A stretch of DNA of 64,000 nt from Dehalococcoidia bacterium (GTDB lineage: Bacteria > Chloroflexota > Dehalococcoidia > UBA2979), in the NCBI GenBank assembly GCA_020845735.1, contig JADLFF010000017.1:72704-136703 (forward strand). The letters run 5' to 3'. The notes beneath the pieces are model-generated. The model worked only from the letters and a program-made list of their open reading frames with translations, was not told the origin of the DNA and made no database searches. A program made the position numbers and the translations under genes. Below are positions 8,976-16,620 of the stretch, one piece after another. The stretch's first letter is position 1; every line of letters starts with the position of its first letter.

Positions 8976-10109
8976 CTACGGCAGGAACGAGAGCGGATTC
9001 ACGATCTGACCGTTGCGCCGCATCTCGAAGTGGAGGTGCGGACCCGTCGAGAACCCCGTGTTCCCGCTGATCCCCAGTAGCTGTCCCTGGTTCACCACCT
9101 GCCCGAGCGAGACTCGGATCTCGCTGAGGTGTGCGTATCGCGTGGAGTACCCACCGGGGTGCTGCACCTCGACGTACAGGCCGTACGAGCAGCACCGGTC
9201 GCCACCGGCGAACACGACCACGCCACCCTGCGATGCGGCGACCGGCAGGTACGGCGCGCTGATGTCGATCCCGAGCGGGTGTGAGGGACCGAACAGCGAG
9301 GTGATGGGACCGCTGAGCGGCCACGCCCAGCTCGCGGACACCGGCACCGCGGGCGCCGCCGCCGATGGCCCCTGCACCAGCGCCGGCGGGTCGGGTCGGA
9401 GTGATGGTGCGGGCTTCGGGGTGATCCGGCCGCCGGGCACGAGGATCGTGCCGTTCTCGGGAAGGCGGTTGGGGTTCGTCAGGCCGTTGGCCGGGAAGGC
9501 GATGATGTCCGCGACCCTGGCATCGTAGTGGTCCGCGATCTCGGTCAGCGTCTCACCGAGGCGCACCGAGTGGATGATGCCCTCGACGGATGGCACCTGC
9601 AGGAGCTGCCCGGGCTTCACGAGGTCGGAGTCGCCCTGGACTTCGATGTTGTTCCAGGTGATGTACTCGCGGCCGACGCCGAACTGCTTCGCGATGGCGT
9701 CGAGGGTGTCGCCGACCTTGACCTCGTAGCGATAGAAGATCGGCGTCTGTTCGCGCTCGCGGGACAGCGTCGTCGCGCCCGAGCCGGCGGCGGCGCGCGC
9801 GGCGAGCAGGGACGGCGAGGGCGTCACCGCGACCTGGTTCACGGCCGGCGAGGTAATCGTGAGTGGGACCGGCTGCGCGCCGATCGAGTTGACGCTCGAG
9901 ATCGGCGCCGATGCGGGCAGCCCGGGAATCGAGATGGCCGCCACGGCGAGCCTCGGGCTGGCGGTGCCGCCGCCGGTGGTGGTCATCGGGAAGAGCCCCC
10001 CGAGTGCCGTGAAGAGGAAGACCAGGCCGATCACGCCGACACGGGCGTGTGGCCACTCGGCCCCCGAGCGCTGCAGCGGCCTCGGATGCCTGCGAGCCCG
10101 GAGCAGCAT
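8976..10109 (-). CDS. LysM-domain M23 family metallopeptidase (cell-wall hydrolase)
   Basis: Predicted envelope peptidoglycan hydrolase or amidase activator. From the chosen start it has 377 residues: an Arg-rich N-terminus, one membrane anchor (VGVIGLVFLFTALGGLF), a low-complexity Pro/Ser/Ala spacer, two LysM repeats (YEVKVGDTLDAIAKQFGV; HSVRLGETLTEIADHYDA), and a C-terminal M23 domain. The M23 domain keeps HPLGID and HLHFEM, so zinc binding looks intact. I chose ATG 10109 because it gives a short basic segment before the anchor. An open frame continues to GTG 10307, but that extension is Arg-rich and overlaps a probable structured leader. Its 3' end faces the metallo-beta-lactamase-fold gene. 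Confidence 0.9.
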   Translation of the reverse strand: MLLRARRHPRPLQRSGAEWPHARVGVIGLVFLFTALGGLFPMTTTGGGTASPRLAVAAISIPGLPASAPISSVNSIGAQPVPLTITSPAVNQVAVTPSPSLLAARAAAGSGATTLSREREQTPIFYRYEVKVGDTLDAIAKQFGVGREYITWNNIEVQGDSDLVKPGQLLQVPSVEGIIHSVRLGETLTEIADHYDARVADIIAFPANGLTNPNRLPENGTILVPGGRITPKPAPSLRPDPPALVQGPSAAAPAVPVSASWAWPLSGPITSLFGPSHPLGIDISAPYLPVAASQGGVVVFAGGDRCCSYGLYVEVQHPGGYSTRYAHLSEIRVSLGQVVNQGQLLGISGNTGFSTGPHLHFEMRRNGQIVNPLSFLP

Positions 10110-10206
10110 CCTGCTACGCCGTGCCCTGACGAGCGAAGGAATCGTCCCCCGGATAACCGGCGCCCTCTCACGTAAGCCCCGCCCCGCCACAGGACAGCGC
10201 ATTCCG

Positions 10207-10320
10207 TGCATTGCGCCGACCCCACCGGGGTCGTCGCTCGACCGCCTCCGCCGTCTAGTCGTGCGAAGACGTGGGGAGGTTACCGAATCGAACAGGCCCC
10301 TGACCACCCCAAACGTCGAG
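10207..10320 (-). other. Candidate structured 5' leader of the LysM/M23 gene
   Basis: On the minus strand this stretch contains GACGT-TT-GGGG pairing with CCCC-ACGTC around a small CAGGGGCCTG hairpin, then a CGACCCC-GGT-GGGGTCG hairpin. LysM/M23 hydrolases are common targets of c-di-AMP (ydaO-type) riboswitches, but I could not match that consensus convincingly. Treat as a folded leader of unknown type. Confidence 0.3.
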
Positions 10321-10394
10321 AAAAGTCACCCGACCACCAACGACCGTGAAAGGCCGCGGCCAGATGGCGAGTGCTCCGGGGCGCCCGTCGGCGG

Positions 10395-11807
10395 CTAGAT
10401 CACCTCGGACTTGAGGCCCATGAGGAACTCGGCGTTGTTCTGGGTCTTCGAGACGCGCTCGATGACACGCTCGGCGGCGTCCTGGCCGCTCTCCTCGACC
10501 ATGGCGGCCATCCGACGCAGCAGCCAGATCTGGCGCAGCTCCTCCTCGCTGAAGAGAAGGTCCTCACGTCGGGTGGACGAGCCGAGGACATCGAGGGCCG
10601 GGTAGACCCGCTTCTCGGCGAGGCGCCGGAGGAGCCGCAGCTCCATGTTCCCGGTGCCCTTGAACTCCTCGAAGATGACGTCGTCCATGCGGGAGCCGGT
10701 CTCGATGAGACAGGTCGCGATGATCGTGAGCGAGCCGCCCTCCTCGGTGTTGCGCGCGGCACCGAAGAAGCGCTTGGGCGGGTACAGCGCGATCGGGTCC
10801 ATACCGCCGGAGAGCGTCCGGCCGCTGGTCGGCATCGCGATGTTGTAGGCGCGCGCCAGCCTGGTGATCGAGTCCATGAGGATCACGACGTCCGTGCCGC
10901 TTTCGACGAGGCGCTTCGCCCGCTCGAGGGCGGCCTCGGCGACCCGAGTGTGGTCCTCGACGGGCTCATCGAAGGTCGAGGCGATCACCTCGCCGCGCAC
11001 GGAGCGCTGCATGTCGGTGACTTCCTCGGGGCGTTCGCCAACGAGCAGGACCATCAGGTGCGCGTCGGGTGCGTTCTGAGCGACGCCGTGGGCGATCGAC
11101 TTGAGCAGCATCGTCTTGCCGGCCTTGGGAGGCGAGACGATGAGCGCGCGCTGTCCTCGTCCGATGGGGGAGAACAGGTCGATCATCCGCTGGCTGATCT
11201 CTCCCGGCCCCGTTTCGAGGTGAATCATGCGGTTGGGGAAGATCGGGGTGAGGTTCTCGAAGAACGGGCGGCGCTTGGCCACCTCGGGATCAACGCCATT
11301 GACCGCGTCCACGCGGAGGAGGCCGTAGTACTTCTCGGAGTCCTTTGGCTGGCGCACCTGGCCGGTGACGTAGTCGCCGGGGCGCAGGCCGAACCGTCGG
11401 ATCTGGGACTGCGAGACGTAGACGTCGTTGGGGCCGGGGACGAGCCGTTCGCCGCGGAGGAAGCCGAACCCGTCATCGACGACGGTGAGCACGCCGCTGG
11501 AGAAGATGTTCCCCTGGCGCTCGGCCTGCTTCTGAAGGAGGCGGAAGATGAGTTCCTGGCCGTGCATCGCGGCGGCGTTCTCGAGGCCGAACTCGGTGGC
11601 CATGTCGAGGAGCTCGTCGCGGGGTTGTTTTTCGAGTTCGGAGATGTTCAGCGATGGCGCGTCCGGGTTGAAGGGGACGTTTTCGACGTAGTCGCCACCT
11701 CCGCCGTTGCCACCTCCGCCGCCACCACGACGACGACCGATGCGGCGGACTTCGCCACCAGCCTCAGAGGGGGCGCCTCGGCGCCCACGAATGGGAAATT
11801 GCGTCAT
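10395..11807 (-). CDS. rho: Transcription termination factor Rho
   Basis: Rho is the hexameric RNA-dependent ATPase that terminates untranslated or rut-containing transcripts. The 470-residue product has a Gly/Arg-rich N-terminal insert (RRGGGGGGNGGGG), a Rho N-domain (LNISELEKQPRDELLDMATEFGL), the cold-shock-like RNA-binding fold (GVLTVVDDGFGFLRG), and a RecA-type motor with Walker A SPPKAGKTML and Walker B VVILMDSITRLARAYN. The ATG at 11807 gives the family-like start MTQFPIRGRRG; the longer frame upstream overlaps the promoter. It has its own promoter and a C-rich leader, which would suit autoregulation by Rho. Confidence 0.97.
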   Translation of the reverse strand: MTQFPIRGRRGAPSEAGGEVRRIGRRRGGGGGGNGGGGDYVENVPFNPDAPSLNISELEKQPRDELLDMATEFGLENAAAMHGQELIFRLLQKQAERQGNIFSSGVLTVVDDGFGFLRGERLVPGPNDVYVSQSQIRRFGLRPGDYVTGQVRQPKDSEKYYGLLRVDAVNGVDPEVAKRRPFFENLTPIFPNRMIHLETGPGEISQRMIDLFSPIGRGQRALIVSPPKAGKTMLLKSIAHGVAQNAPDAHLMVLLVGERPEEVTDMQRSVRGEVIASTFDEPVEDHTRVAEAALERAKRLVESGTDVVILMDSITRLARAYNIAMPTSGRTLSGGMDPIALYPPKRFFGAARNTEEGGSLTIIATCLIETGSRMDDVIFEEFKGTGNMELRLLRRLAEKRVYPALDVLGSSTRREDLLFSEEELRQIWLLRRMAAMVEESGQDAAERVIERVSKTQNNAEFLMGLKSEVI

Positions 11808-11879
11808 GAGCCCTATTTGCTGCGAGTGAGGGGGGTGCTGGGGATAAGAGAGGAACGTCGCGGACTCGCGACTGCAGTG

Positions 11880-11909
11880 ATTATAGGAAGTCGAACTCCA
11901 AGTACACAA
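11880..11909 (-). promoter_or_regulatory. Promoter of rho, with leader hairpin
   Basis: Minus strand: TTGTGT (11909-11904), 18-nt spacer, TATAAT (11885-11880). The predicted start is near 11873, giving a leader of about 66 nt. The leader opens with a 6-bp hairpin (arms 11857-11862 and 11867-11872) and then a C-rich unstructured stretch, as expected for Rho loading on its own message. Confidence 0.65.
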
Positions 11910-11971
11910 CAGGCGAAGGCACTGGCGGCGAAAGATCAGGGGTTGCCCGTACCTCGGGGATGCGGTCGGCT

Positions 11972-11999
11972 GGGCCTTCGACAGGCTCAGGGCGAACGG
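11972..11999. repeat. REP-like imperfect palindrome (RPEPVEG type)
   Basis: CCTTCGACAGGCTCAGGGCG followed by AACGG, with TTCG/CGAA ends that can fold back. Its translation on one strand gives VRPEPVEG, a hallmark of a widespread REP-like intergenic repeat that is often mis-annotated as protein. It lies between the rho promoter and the upstream membrane gene. Only one copy was noticed in this window. Confidence 0.55.
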
Positions 12000-12026
12000 A
12001 TGACGACGAACGTCGGCTGAGACCTC

Positions 12027-12497
12027 TCAGAAGGGCTTGAACACGGCCAGGGCGAGCTGGACGGGCACGCTCAGCGCGAGGAGGGTGCCAAAGACCAGCG
12101 GGACGTTGTCCGCGAGCGCGTCGCGGAGTGCATCGGTCATTTCGCCCTGCTTGGCCGCCTGGAGGGCCAGGAGGTGCACCCGCCGCAGCCCCACGCCGAG
12201 CAGGGGCACGAAGATGAACACGTCGAGGCCGAAGATCAGCTCGAGGGCCACGAGCCAGCCTGTCGTGACCGGGTTCCAGTCGGCGGCAGCGGTCCACGCG
12301 AAGCCGCTGAGGCCGGTCGCGATCAGGCCGGGGAGGAGCCACATCCGCTCGCTGCGGGTCGCCTCGCTCAGGAGGAGGGCGCGCGTCTGGAGGTCCGGCT
12401 CGTTCCAGGCGCGCCAGACCGGGGACATGACGGCTCCGAGCCCCCACATCATCCAGAAGAGCGACAGCATGTGAATCGCGCGGAGGACGAGGATCAC
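12027..12497 (-). CDS. Predicted integral membrane protein, DUF2269-like
   Basis: A 156-residue hydrophobic protein with about four membrane helices: VILVLRAIHMLSLFWMMWGLGAV at the start, MWLLPGLIATGLSGFAW, LVALELIFGLDVFIFVPLLGV, and a final NVPLVFGTLLALSVPVQLALAVF. The early His (AIH) and the helix pattern resemble DUF2269/CopD-like proteins, whose role is not firmly known. The GTG start at 12497 overlaps the pyrG stop by 4 nt (GTGA), so it is translated with pyrG. A much longer open frame upstream lies inside pyrG and was discarded. The protein at 21.9 kb has a similar layout. Confidence 0.75.
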   Translation of the reverse strand: MILVLRAIHMLSLFWMMWGLGAVMSPVWRAWNEPDLQTRALLLSEATRSERMWLLPGLIATGLSGFAWTAAADWNPVTTGWLVALELIFGLDVFIFVPLLGVGLRRVHLLALQAAKQGEMTDALRDALADNVPLVFGTLLALSVPVQLALAVFKPF

Positions 12498-14143
12498 GCG
12501 GGGAGCATCTCCCGTGAGCTCGCCTGAGCACCGTCGGTCTGACCGGCGTGCGTGACCGCCGCGCCGATGAAGTCCCGGAACAGTGGATTCGGGCGGTTGG
12601 GTCGCGAGGTGAACTCGGGGTGGAACTGCGAGCCGACCATCCACGGGTGGTCGCGCACCTCCATGATCTCGACGAGTTCGCCATCCATCGTCCAGCCGGA
12701 GGCCACGAGGCCGTGCCGCTCGAGCTCGGGCAGGAGCGCGTTGTTCACCTCGTAGCGATGGCGGTGCCGCTCGCGGGCGAGGTCGGCCTCGTAGGCCGCG
12801 GCCGCGCGCGTGCCGGGCACGACCTTCGTGTCGTAGCCACCGAGTCGCATCGTGCCGCCCAGGCTCTGCACGTCGCGCTGCTCGGACAGCATCGAGATCA
12901 CCGGGAACGCCGTGTGCACGTCGGCCTCGGTGGTGTTGGCGCCGTCCATGCCGGCGACGTGCCGCGCGAACTCGACGACCATCATCTGCATCCCGAGGCA
13001 GGAGCCGAGGTACGGGATGAGGCCCTCCCGTGCGTAGCGCACGGCCGCGATCTTCCCCTCGAGGCCCCGGTCGCCGAAGCCCGGGCAGAGCAGGATGCCA
13101 TCCACCTCGCCGATCAGCTCAGCGGGGGGACGCGTCTCCAGGTCCTCTGAGTGGACCCAGCGCATGTCGACGCTCACGTTGTGATGCACGCCCGCGTGCA
13201 CCAGCGCCTCCTTGATTGAGAGGTAGGCGTCGTGGAGCTCGACGTACTTGCCCACGATCGCGACCTTCACCTCGCCCTGCGGCGAGTGCAGGCGTTCGAC
13301 GAACGTGCGCCACTCATCGAGGTAGCCCTCGGGCGCGGGTGGCAGCCCGAACTGGTTCGCGACGATGTCCGAGAAGTGCGCCTCCTCGATCTCGAGGGGC
13401 ACGTCGTAGATCGAGGCGGCGGTCACGAGCGGGATCACGTGGTCCACGGCCACGTTGCAGAACAGCGAGACCTTCTCGCGCAGCGAGCGCGAGACCTCGA
13501 AGTCCGAGCGCGTCACGATGACGTCCGGCTGGATGCCGTACGAGCGCAGCTCGCGCACCGAGTGCTGCGTCGGCTTCGTCTTCAGCTCCTGCGTCGAGCC
13601 GATGTAGGGCAGCAGCGTCACGTGCACCGACATCGACTCCGTGCGCCCGAGCTCATGGAGCATCTGGCTGATCGCCTCGAGGAACGGTTGCCCCTCCATG
13701 TCGCCGACCGTGCCGCCGACCTCGACGATCACGATCTCGGCGTCGAGGGCCTGTCCGGCCGCGCGGATGCGCCGCTTGATCTCGCCCGTGACGTGCGGGA
13801 TCGCCTGGATCGTGCCCCCGAGGAAGTCCCCGCGACGCTCCTTACGGATGACCTCCTCGTAGACCTGGCCCGAGGAGGTGGAGTTCGCGCTCGTCAGGTT
13901 CTCGTCAAGAAAGCGTTCGTAGTGACCCAGGTCGAGGTCCGTCTCGGCGCCATCGTCCGTGACGAAGACCTCACCGTGCTGGTAGGGCGACATCGTGCCG
14001 GGGTCGACGTTGATGTAGGGGTCAAGCTTGAGGATGGAGACGCGGTGCCCTCGGGCCTTCAGGGCGCGGCCGAGGGAGGCGGAGACGATGCCCTTGCCCA
14101 CGGATGAGACGACCCCACCGGTGACGAAGATGTACTTCGGCAT
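12494..14143 (-). CDS. pyrG: CTP synthase
   Basis: PyrG converts UTP to CTP using ATP and glutamine. The 549-residue protein has the N-terminal synthetase domain (KYIFVTGGVVSSVGKGIVSASLG; INVDPGTMSPYQHGEVFVTDDGAETDLDLGHYERF) and a C-terminal class I glutamine amidotransferase with nucleophile LGSCLGMQ and SQFHPE supplying the His-Glu pair. ATG 14143 is preferred; an adjacent in-frame GTG at 14146 is possible. It lies 118 bp downstream of the alkD-like gene and overlaps the following membrane gene. Confidence 0.97.
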   Translation of the reverse strand: MPKYIFVTGGVVSSVGKGIVSASLGRALKARGHRVSILKLDPYINVDPGTMSPYQHGEVFVTDDGAETDLDLGHYERFLDENLTSANSTSSGQVYEEVIRKERRGDFLGGTIQAIPHVTGEIKRRIRAAGQALDAEIVIVEVGGTVGDMEGQPFLEAISQMLHELGRTESMSVHVTLLPYIGSTQELKTKPTQHSVRELRSYGIQPDVIVTRSDFEVSRSLREKVSLFCNVAVDHVIPLVTAASIYDVPLEIEEAHFSDIVANQFGLPPAPEGYLDEWRTFVERLHSPQGEVKVAIVGKYVELHDAYLSIKEALVHAGVHHNVSVDMRWVHSEDLETRPPAELIGEVDGILLCPGFGDRGLEGKIAAVRYAREGLIPYLGSCLGMQMMVVEFARHVAGMDGANTTEADVHTAFPVISMLSEQRDVQSLGGTMRLGGYDTKVVPGTRAAAAYEADLARERHRHRYEVNNALLPELERHGLVASGWTMDGELVEIMEVRDHPWMVGSQFHPEFTSRPNRPNPLFRDFIGAAVTHAGQTDGAQASSREMLPA

Positions 14144-14201
14144 CACGAGCTCTTATCGGCGGGGAGGGCGTGGGGGGATGGTGTCTTCGAGTGCACGATC
14201 C

Positions 14202-14230
14202 ATCTTCCCGGGACCCGGCGGGCGTGTCAA
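14202..14230 (-). promoter_or_regulatory. Possible pyrG promoter
   Basis: A perfect TTGACA (minus strand, 14230-14225) with a 17-nt spacer to GAAGAT (14207-14202), a poor -10. The start would lie about 50-60 nt before pyrG. Confidence 0.35.
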
Positions 14231-14260
14231 ACCGGCGTGGCACGAGGCTCTTACGCGTCG

Positions 14261-14983
14261 TTAGAGGTGCTTCAGCGCCTCGCGGCGGGAGAGCCCGCTG
14301 AGGCCGGCGCCGCGCCCCTCGACGTAGGCGCGCACGCACTCGGGATCCGTCCGGGCGTAATCGCGGAGCGCCCAGCCGATCGCCTTCCGGATCCAGAACG
14401 GCTGCCTGCCGTCGCGTCCCGGGCCTTCGAGGTTCGCCTCGATGCATTCGACGAGGAGCGGCCAGTCGGTGCGGGCCTTGAGGCCGAGCTGGCTGATGAT
14501 CGCCGCCCGGCGCTTCCAGACATCGTCGCTGCGTGCCCACTGACGCATGCGCGGCACCAGCTCATCGTGGTCATCACGCACGAGGTCACGCACAAGCTTC
14601 GCCGTGCCATCGACGTGATCCCACCAGGCCCCGGTGACGATGAACTCCTCGTACAGCGGGAGGGCGGCGAGTGTCCGGAAACGCCGGTACCGGGGCCGCG
14701 ACGCGAGCCCGAGGGCGACGTACCGCTCCTCGCGATGGGTGGCGCCGCGCCAGAGTGCGAGCAGCGTGTCGCGCCAGACCTCGAACGTGGCGAGGGGATG
14801 CCGCGCATCGACCTCGCGGACGACCGTTCCGATCGGCGTCAGCGACACGCCAAGGAACGGCATCGCCGACTTCATGTACCGCTCCATCGCGGGTGCGCGA
14901 GCGGGATCGGCGACCGCGCGCAGCGAGGCGCGCACGTCATCGATCAGTGCCTGGTCGGCGCGGGGGGCGGGCGAGGGGTTCAC
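14261..14983 (-). CDS. DNA alkylation repair protein, AlkD-like HEAT-repeat glycosylase
   Basis: A 240-residue, all-helical protein of the AlkC/AlkD family, which removes 3- and 7-alkylpurines without base flipping. Family features are RYMKSAMPFLGVSLTPI near residues 35-50, the central DDVWKRRAAIISQLGL helix pair, and FWIRKAIGWALRDYARTDPECV near the C-terminus. The tryptophans and Arg/Lys that contact damaged DNA are present. It starts 7 nt after the small ThiS-like gene, suggesting one transcript. Substrate range cannot be read from sequence. Confidence 0.85.
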   Translation of the reverse strand: MNPSPAPRADQALIDDVRASLRAVADPARAPAMERYMKSAMPFLGVSLTPIGTVVREVDARHPLATFEVWRDTLLALWRGATHREERYVALGLASRPRYRRFRTLAALPLYEEFIVTGAWWDHVDGTAKLVRDLVRDDHDELVPRMRQWARSDDVWKRRAAIISQLGLKARTDWPLLVECIEANLEGPGRDGRQPFWIRKAIGWALRDYARTDPECVRAYVEGRGAGLSGLSRREALKHL

Positions 14984-14990
14984 GGCGTCG

Positions 14991-15242
14991 CTACTCGAGC
15001 GCCGCGCCGCCCACCATCTGGATCACCAGCTCCACCGTGTCGCCGTCGCGCACCGGCGTCGAGGGCTCGGCCTGGACGCCGTTCACCATGACGAGGATCG
15101 CCTCGGCCTCCTCGGACGAGAACCCCTCGTCGAGCACCACGTCGCGAGCGGTGAGGCCCTCACGATGAGGCTTCGTGAGACGCAGCAGCCCGCTCCGAGA
15201 GCGTTCCGCGAGAATGTCGGGCATACGGAGCATGACGGCCAT
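14991..15242 (-). CDS. ThiS/MoaD-like ubiquitin-fold small protein with extended C-terminus
   Basis: An 83-residue protein. The C-terminal half (ILVMVNGVQAEPSTPVRDGDTVELVIQMVGG) matches the beta-grasp pattern of ThiS/MoaD sulfur carriers. Those proteins normally end exactly at Gly-Gly so the terminus can be adenylated. Here GG78-79 is followed by AALE, so it would need trimming to act as a sulfur carrier. No thiamine or molybdopterin gene is adjacent; its partner is the alkD-like gene 7 nt downstream. A divergent M16 peptidase gene starts 74 bp away. It could also be a non-carrier beta-grasp protein. Confidence 0.7.
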   Translation of the reverse strand: MAVMLRMPDILAERSRSGLLRLTKPHREGLTARDVVLDEGFSSEEAEAILVMVNGVQAEPSTPVRDGDTVELVIQMVGGAALE

Positions 15243-15316
15243 GGACAGGTGCCTCGATTGGTTGCCGCGCCTCGGCGAGCCGACTTACGCTGACGGGCAC
15301 AAGCGCAGGAGGAGCA

Positions 15317-16594
15317 ATGGCCCCCGTCACGCCCGAGATTACCACGCTGCCCAACGGGCTCCGCGTGCTGACCGTATCCGTCCCGACATCGCAGGCTGCC
15401 TCGACCGCCTTCTTCGTGAAGATCGGATCGCGAGGCGAGCAGCCGCGCACGAACGGACTCTCGCATTACATCGAGCACATGCTGTTCAAGGGCACCACGC
15501 GCCGCCCGACCGCCCCTGAGATCTCGCAGGCCATCGAGGGGGCGGGCGGGCAACTGAACGCGTACACGACCCGCGAGCTCACCTGCTACTGGAACACGCT
15601 GCCGTTCGAGTCGGTCGAAGTCGGCATCGACGTCGTGGCCGACATGCTGCAGCACTCGTTGCTCGACCAGAGCGAGATCGACCGCGAGCGCACCGTCGTG
15701 CAGCAGGAGATCCGACGCAGCCACGACAGCCCGGCGGCCTGGGTCGGCGAGCTCATCGGGCGCGCGACCTTTGGAGACCAGCCGGTGGGCTGGCCCGTCG
15801 CGGGTTCCCTCGAGACCGTGGGCGAGATGCAGCGGTCCGACTTCATCGACCACATCAACGCCTTCTACTCCTCGAAGAACGCGGTGTTCGGGGTGGCGGG
15901 CAACGTCAGCCACGAGGCCGTCGTGGAGTCCGCGCTGCGACACTTCACCTCGCTGCCCACGGGCGACGTCGACGGGGTGCCCGCGGCACAGCCGGGGCTG
16001 CCCTCCGAGCGTGTGATCGTCGAGCCGCGCGAGCTCGAGCAGACCAACCTCGCGCTCTCGATGCAGACGTTCGGCCGCCGCGACCCCCAGCGGCACGCCC
16101 TCGATGTGTTGAACGCCGTGCTCGGGCGTGGCATGTCGTCGCGCCTGTTCAAGGAAGTCCGTGAGCGCCGAGGACTCGCGTACTCCGTGGGCTCGAGCAC
16201 GTCTCGGCTGACCGACATCGGCACGCTCACGGTGAGCGCGGGCGTCACGCGCGAGCACCAGGAGGAAGCCCTGCGCGTGATCGTGGACGAGCTGCGGGAC
16301 CTCGTGACGGCGCCCGTGCCGGCCGATGAGCTGCAGCGCTCGATCGACTACGTCGCTGGATCCCTGCGGCTGTCGCAGGAGACCGCGATGTCGCAGGGCC
16401 AGCGTCACGCGAACCAGCTGTTGATGGACGGTGAGCTCGAGTCCATCGACGAGCAGGTGGCGGCCGTGCGCGCGATCACCGCCGCCGACGTGCAGGCCGT
16501 GGCCCAGCGCATCATCGGCCCGGGCGAGTTCGCGCTCGCCGTGGTCGGGCCTTCCGCGGACGCGGACGTCCTCGACAACCTGTTGCAGGGCTAG
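15317..16594 (+). CDS. M16 family zinc metallopeptidase (processing-peptidase-like)
   Basis: A 425-residue insulinase/processing-peptidase-like protease. The inverted zinc motif is complete: His50-x-x-Glu53-His54 in LSHYIEHMLFKGT, with the third ligand Glu131 exactly 76 residues after the motif (RERTVVQQEI). The second, inactive half-domain follows. AGGAGGAGC sits just before the ATG. Bacterial relatives act as peptide or presequence-like peptidases; the substrate is unknown. It heads a plus-strand run with a phosphotransferase, a hydrolase and a CitE-like lyase, and is divergent from the ThiS-like gene. Confidence 0.93.
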   Translation: MAPVTPEITTLPNGLRVLTVSVPTSQAASTAFFVKIGSRGEQPRTNGLSHYIEHMLFKGTTRRPTAPEISQAIEGAGGQLNAYTTRELTCYWNTLPFESVEVGIDVVADMLQHSLLDQSEIDRERTVVQQEIRRSHDSPAAWVGELIGRATFGDQPVGWPVAGSLETVGEMQRSDFIDHINAFYSSKNAVFGVAGNVSHEAVVESALRHFTSLPTGDVDGVPAAQPGLPSERVIVEPRELEQTNLALSMQTFGRRDPQRHALDVLNAVLGRGMSSRLFKEVRERRGLAYSVGSSTSRLTDIGTLTVSAGVTREHQEEALRVIVDELRDLVTAPVPADELQRSIDYVAGSLRLSQETAMSQGQRHANQLLMDGELESIDEQVAAVRAITAADVQAVAQRIIGPGEFALAVVGPSADADVLDNLLQG

Positions 16595-16620
16595 TCCTCG
16601 GGCGGGGCGCGGAACTCGCC

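Noticed and set aside
10031-10225. 64-codon Cys/Gly-rich ORF upstream of the LysM/M23 gene
   Set aside because: No Shine-Dalgarno, overlaps the hydrolase gene out of frame and the probable folded leader; composition follows local GC structure.
11881-12684. 267-codon frame containing VRPEPVEG between rho and pyrG
   Set aside because: The peptide is the translation of a REP-like repeat and the remainder is antisense or out of frame to the membrane protein and pyrG.
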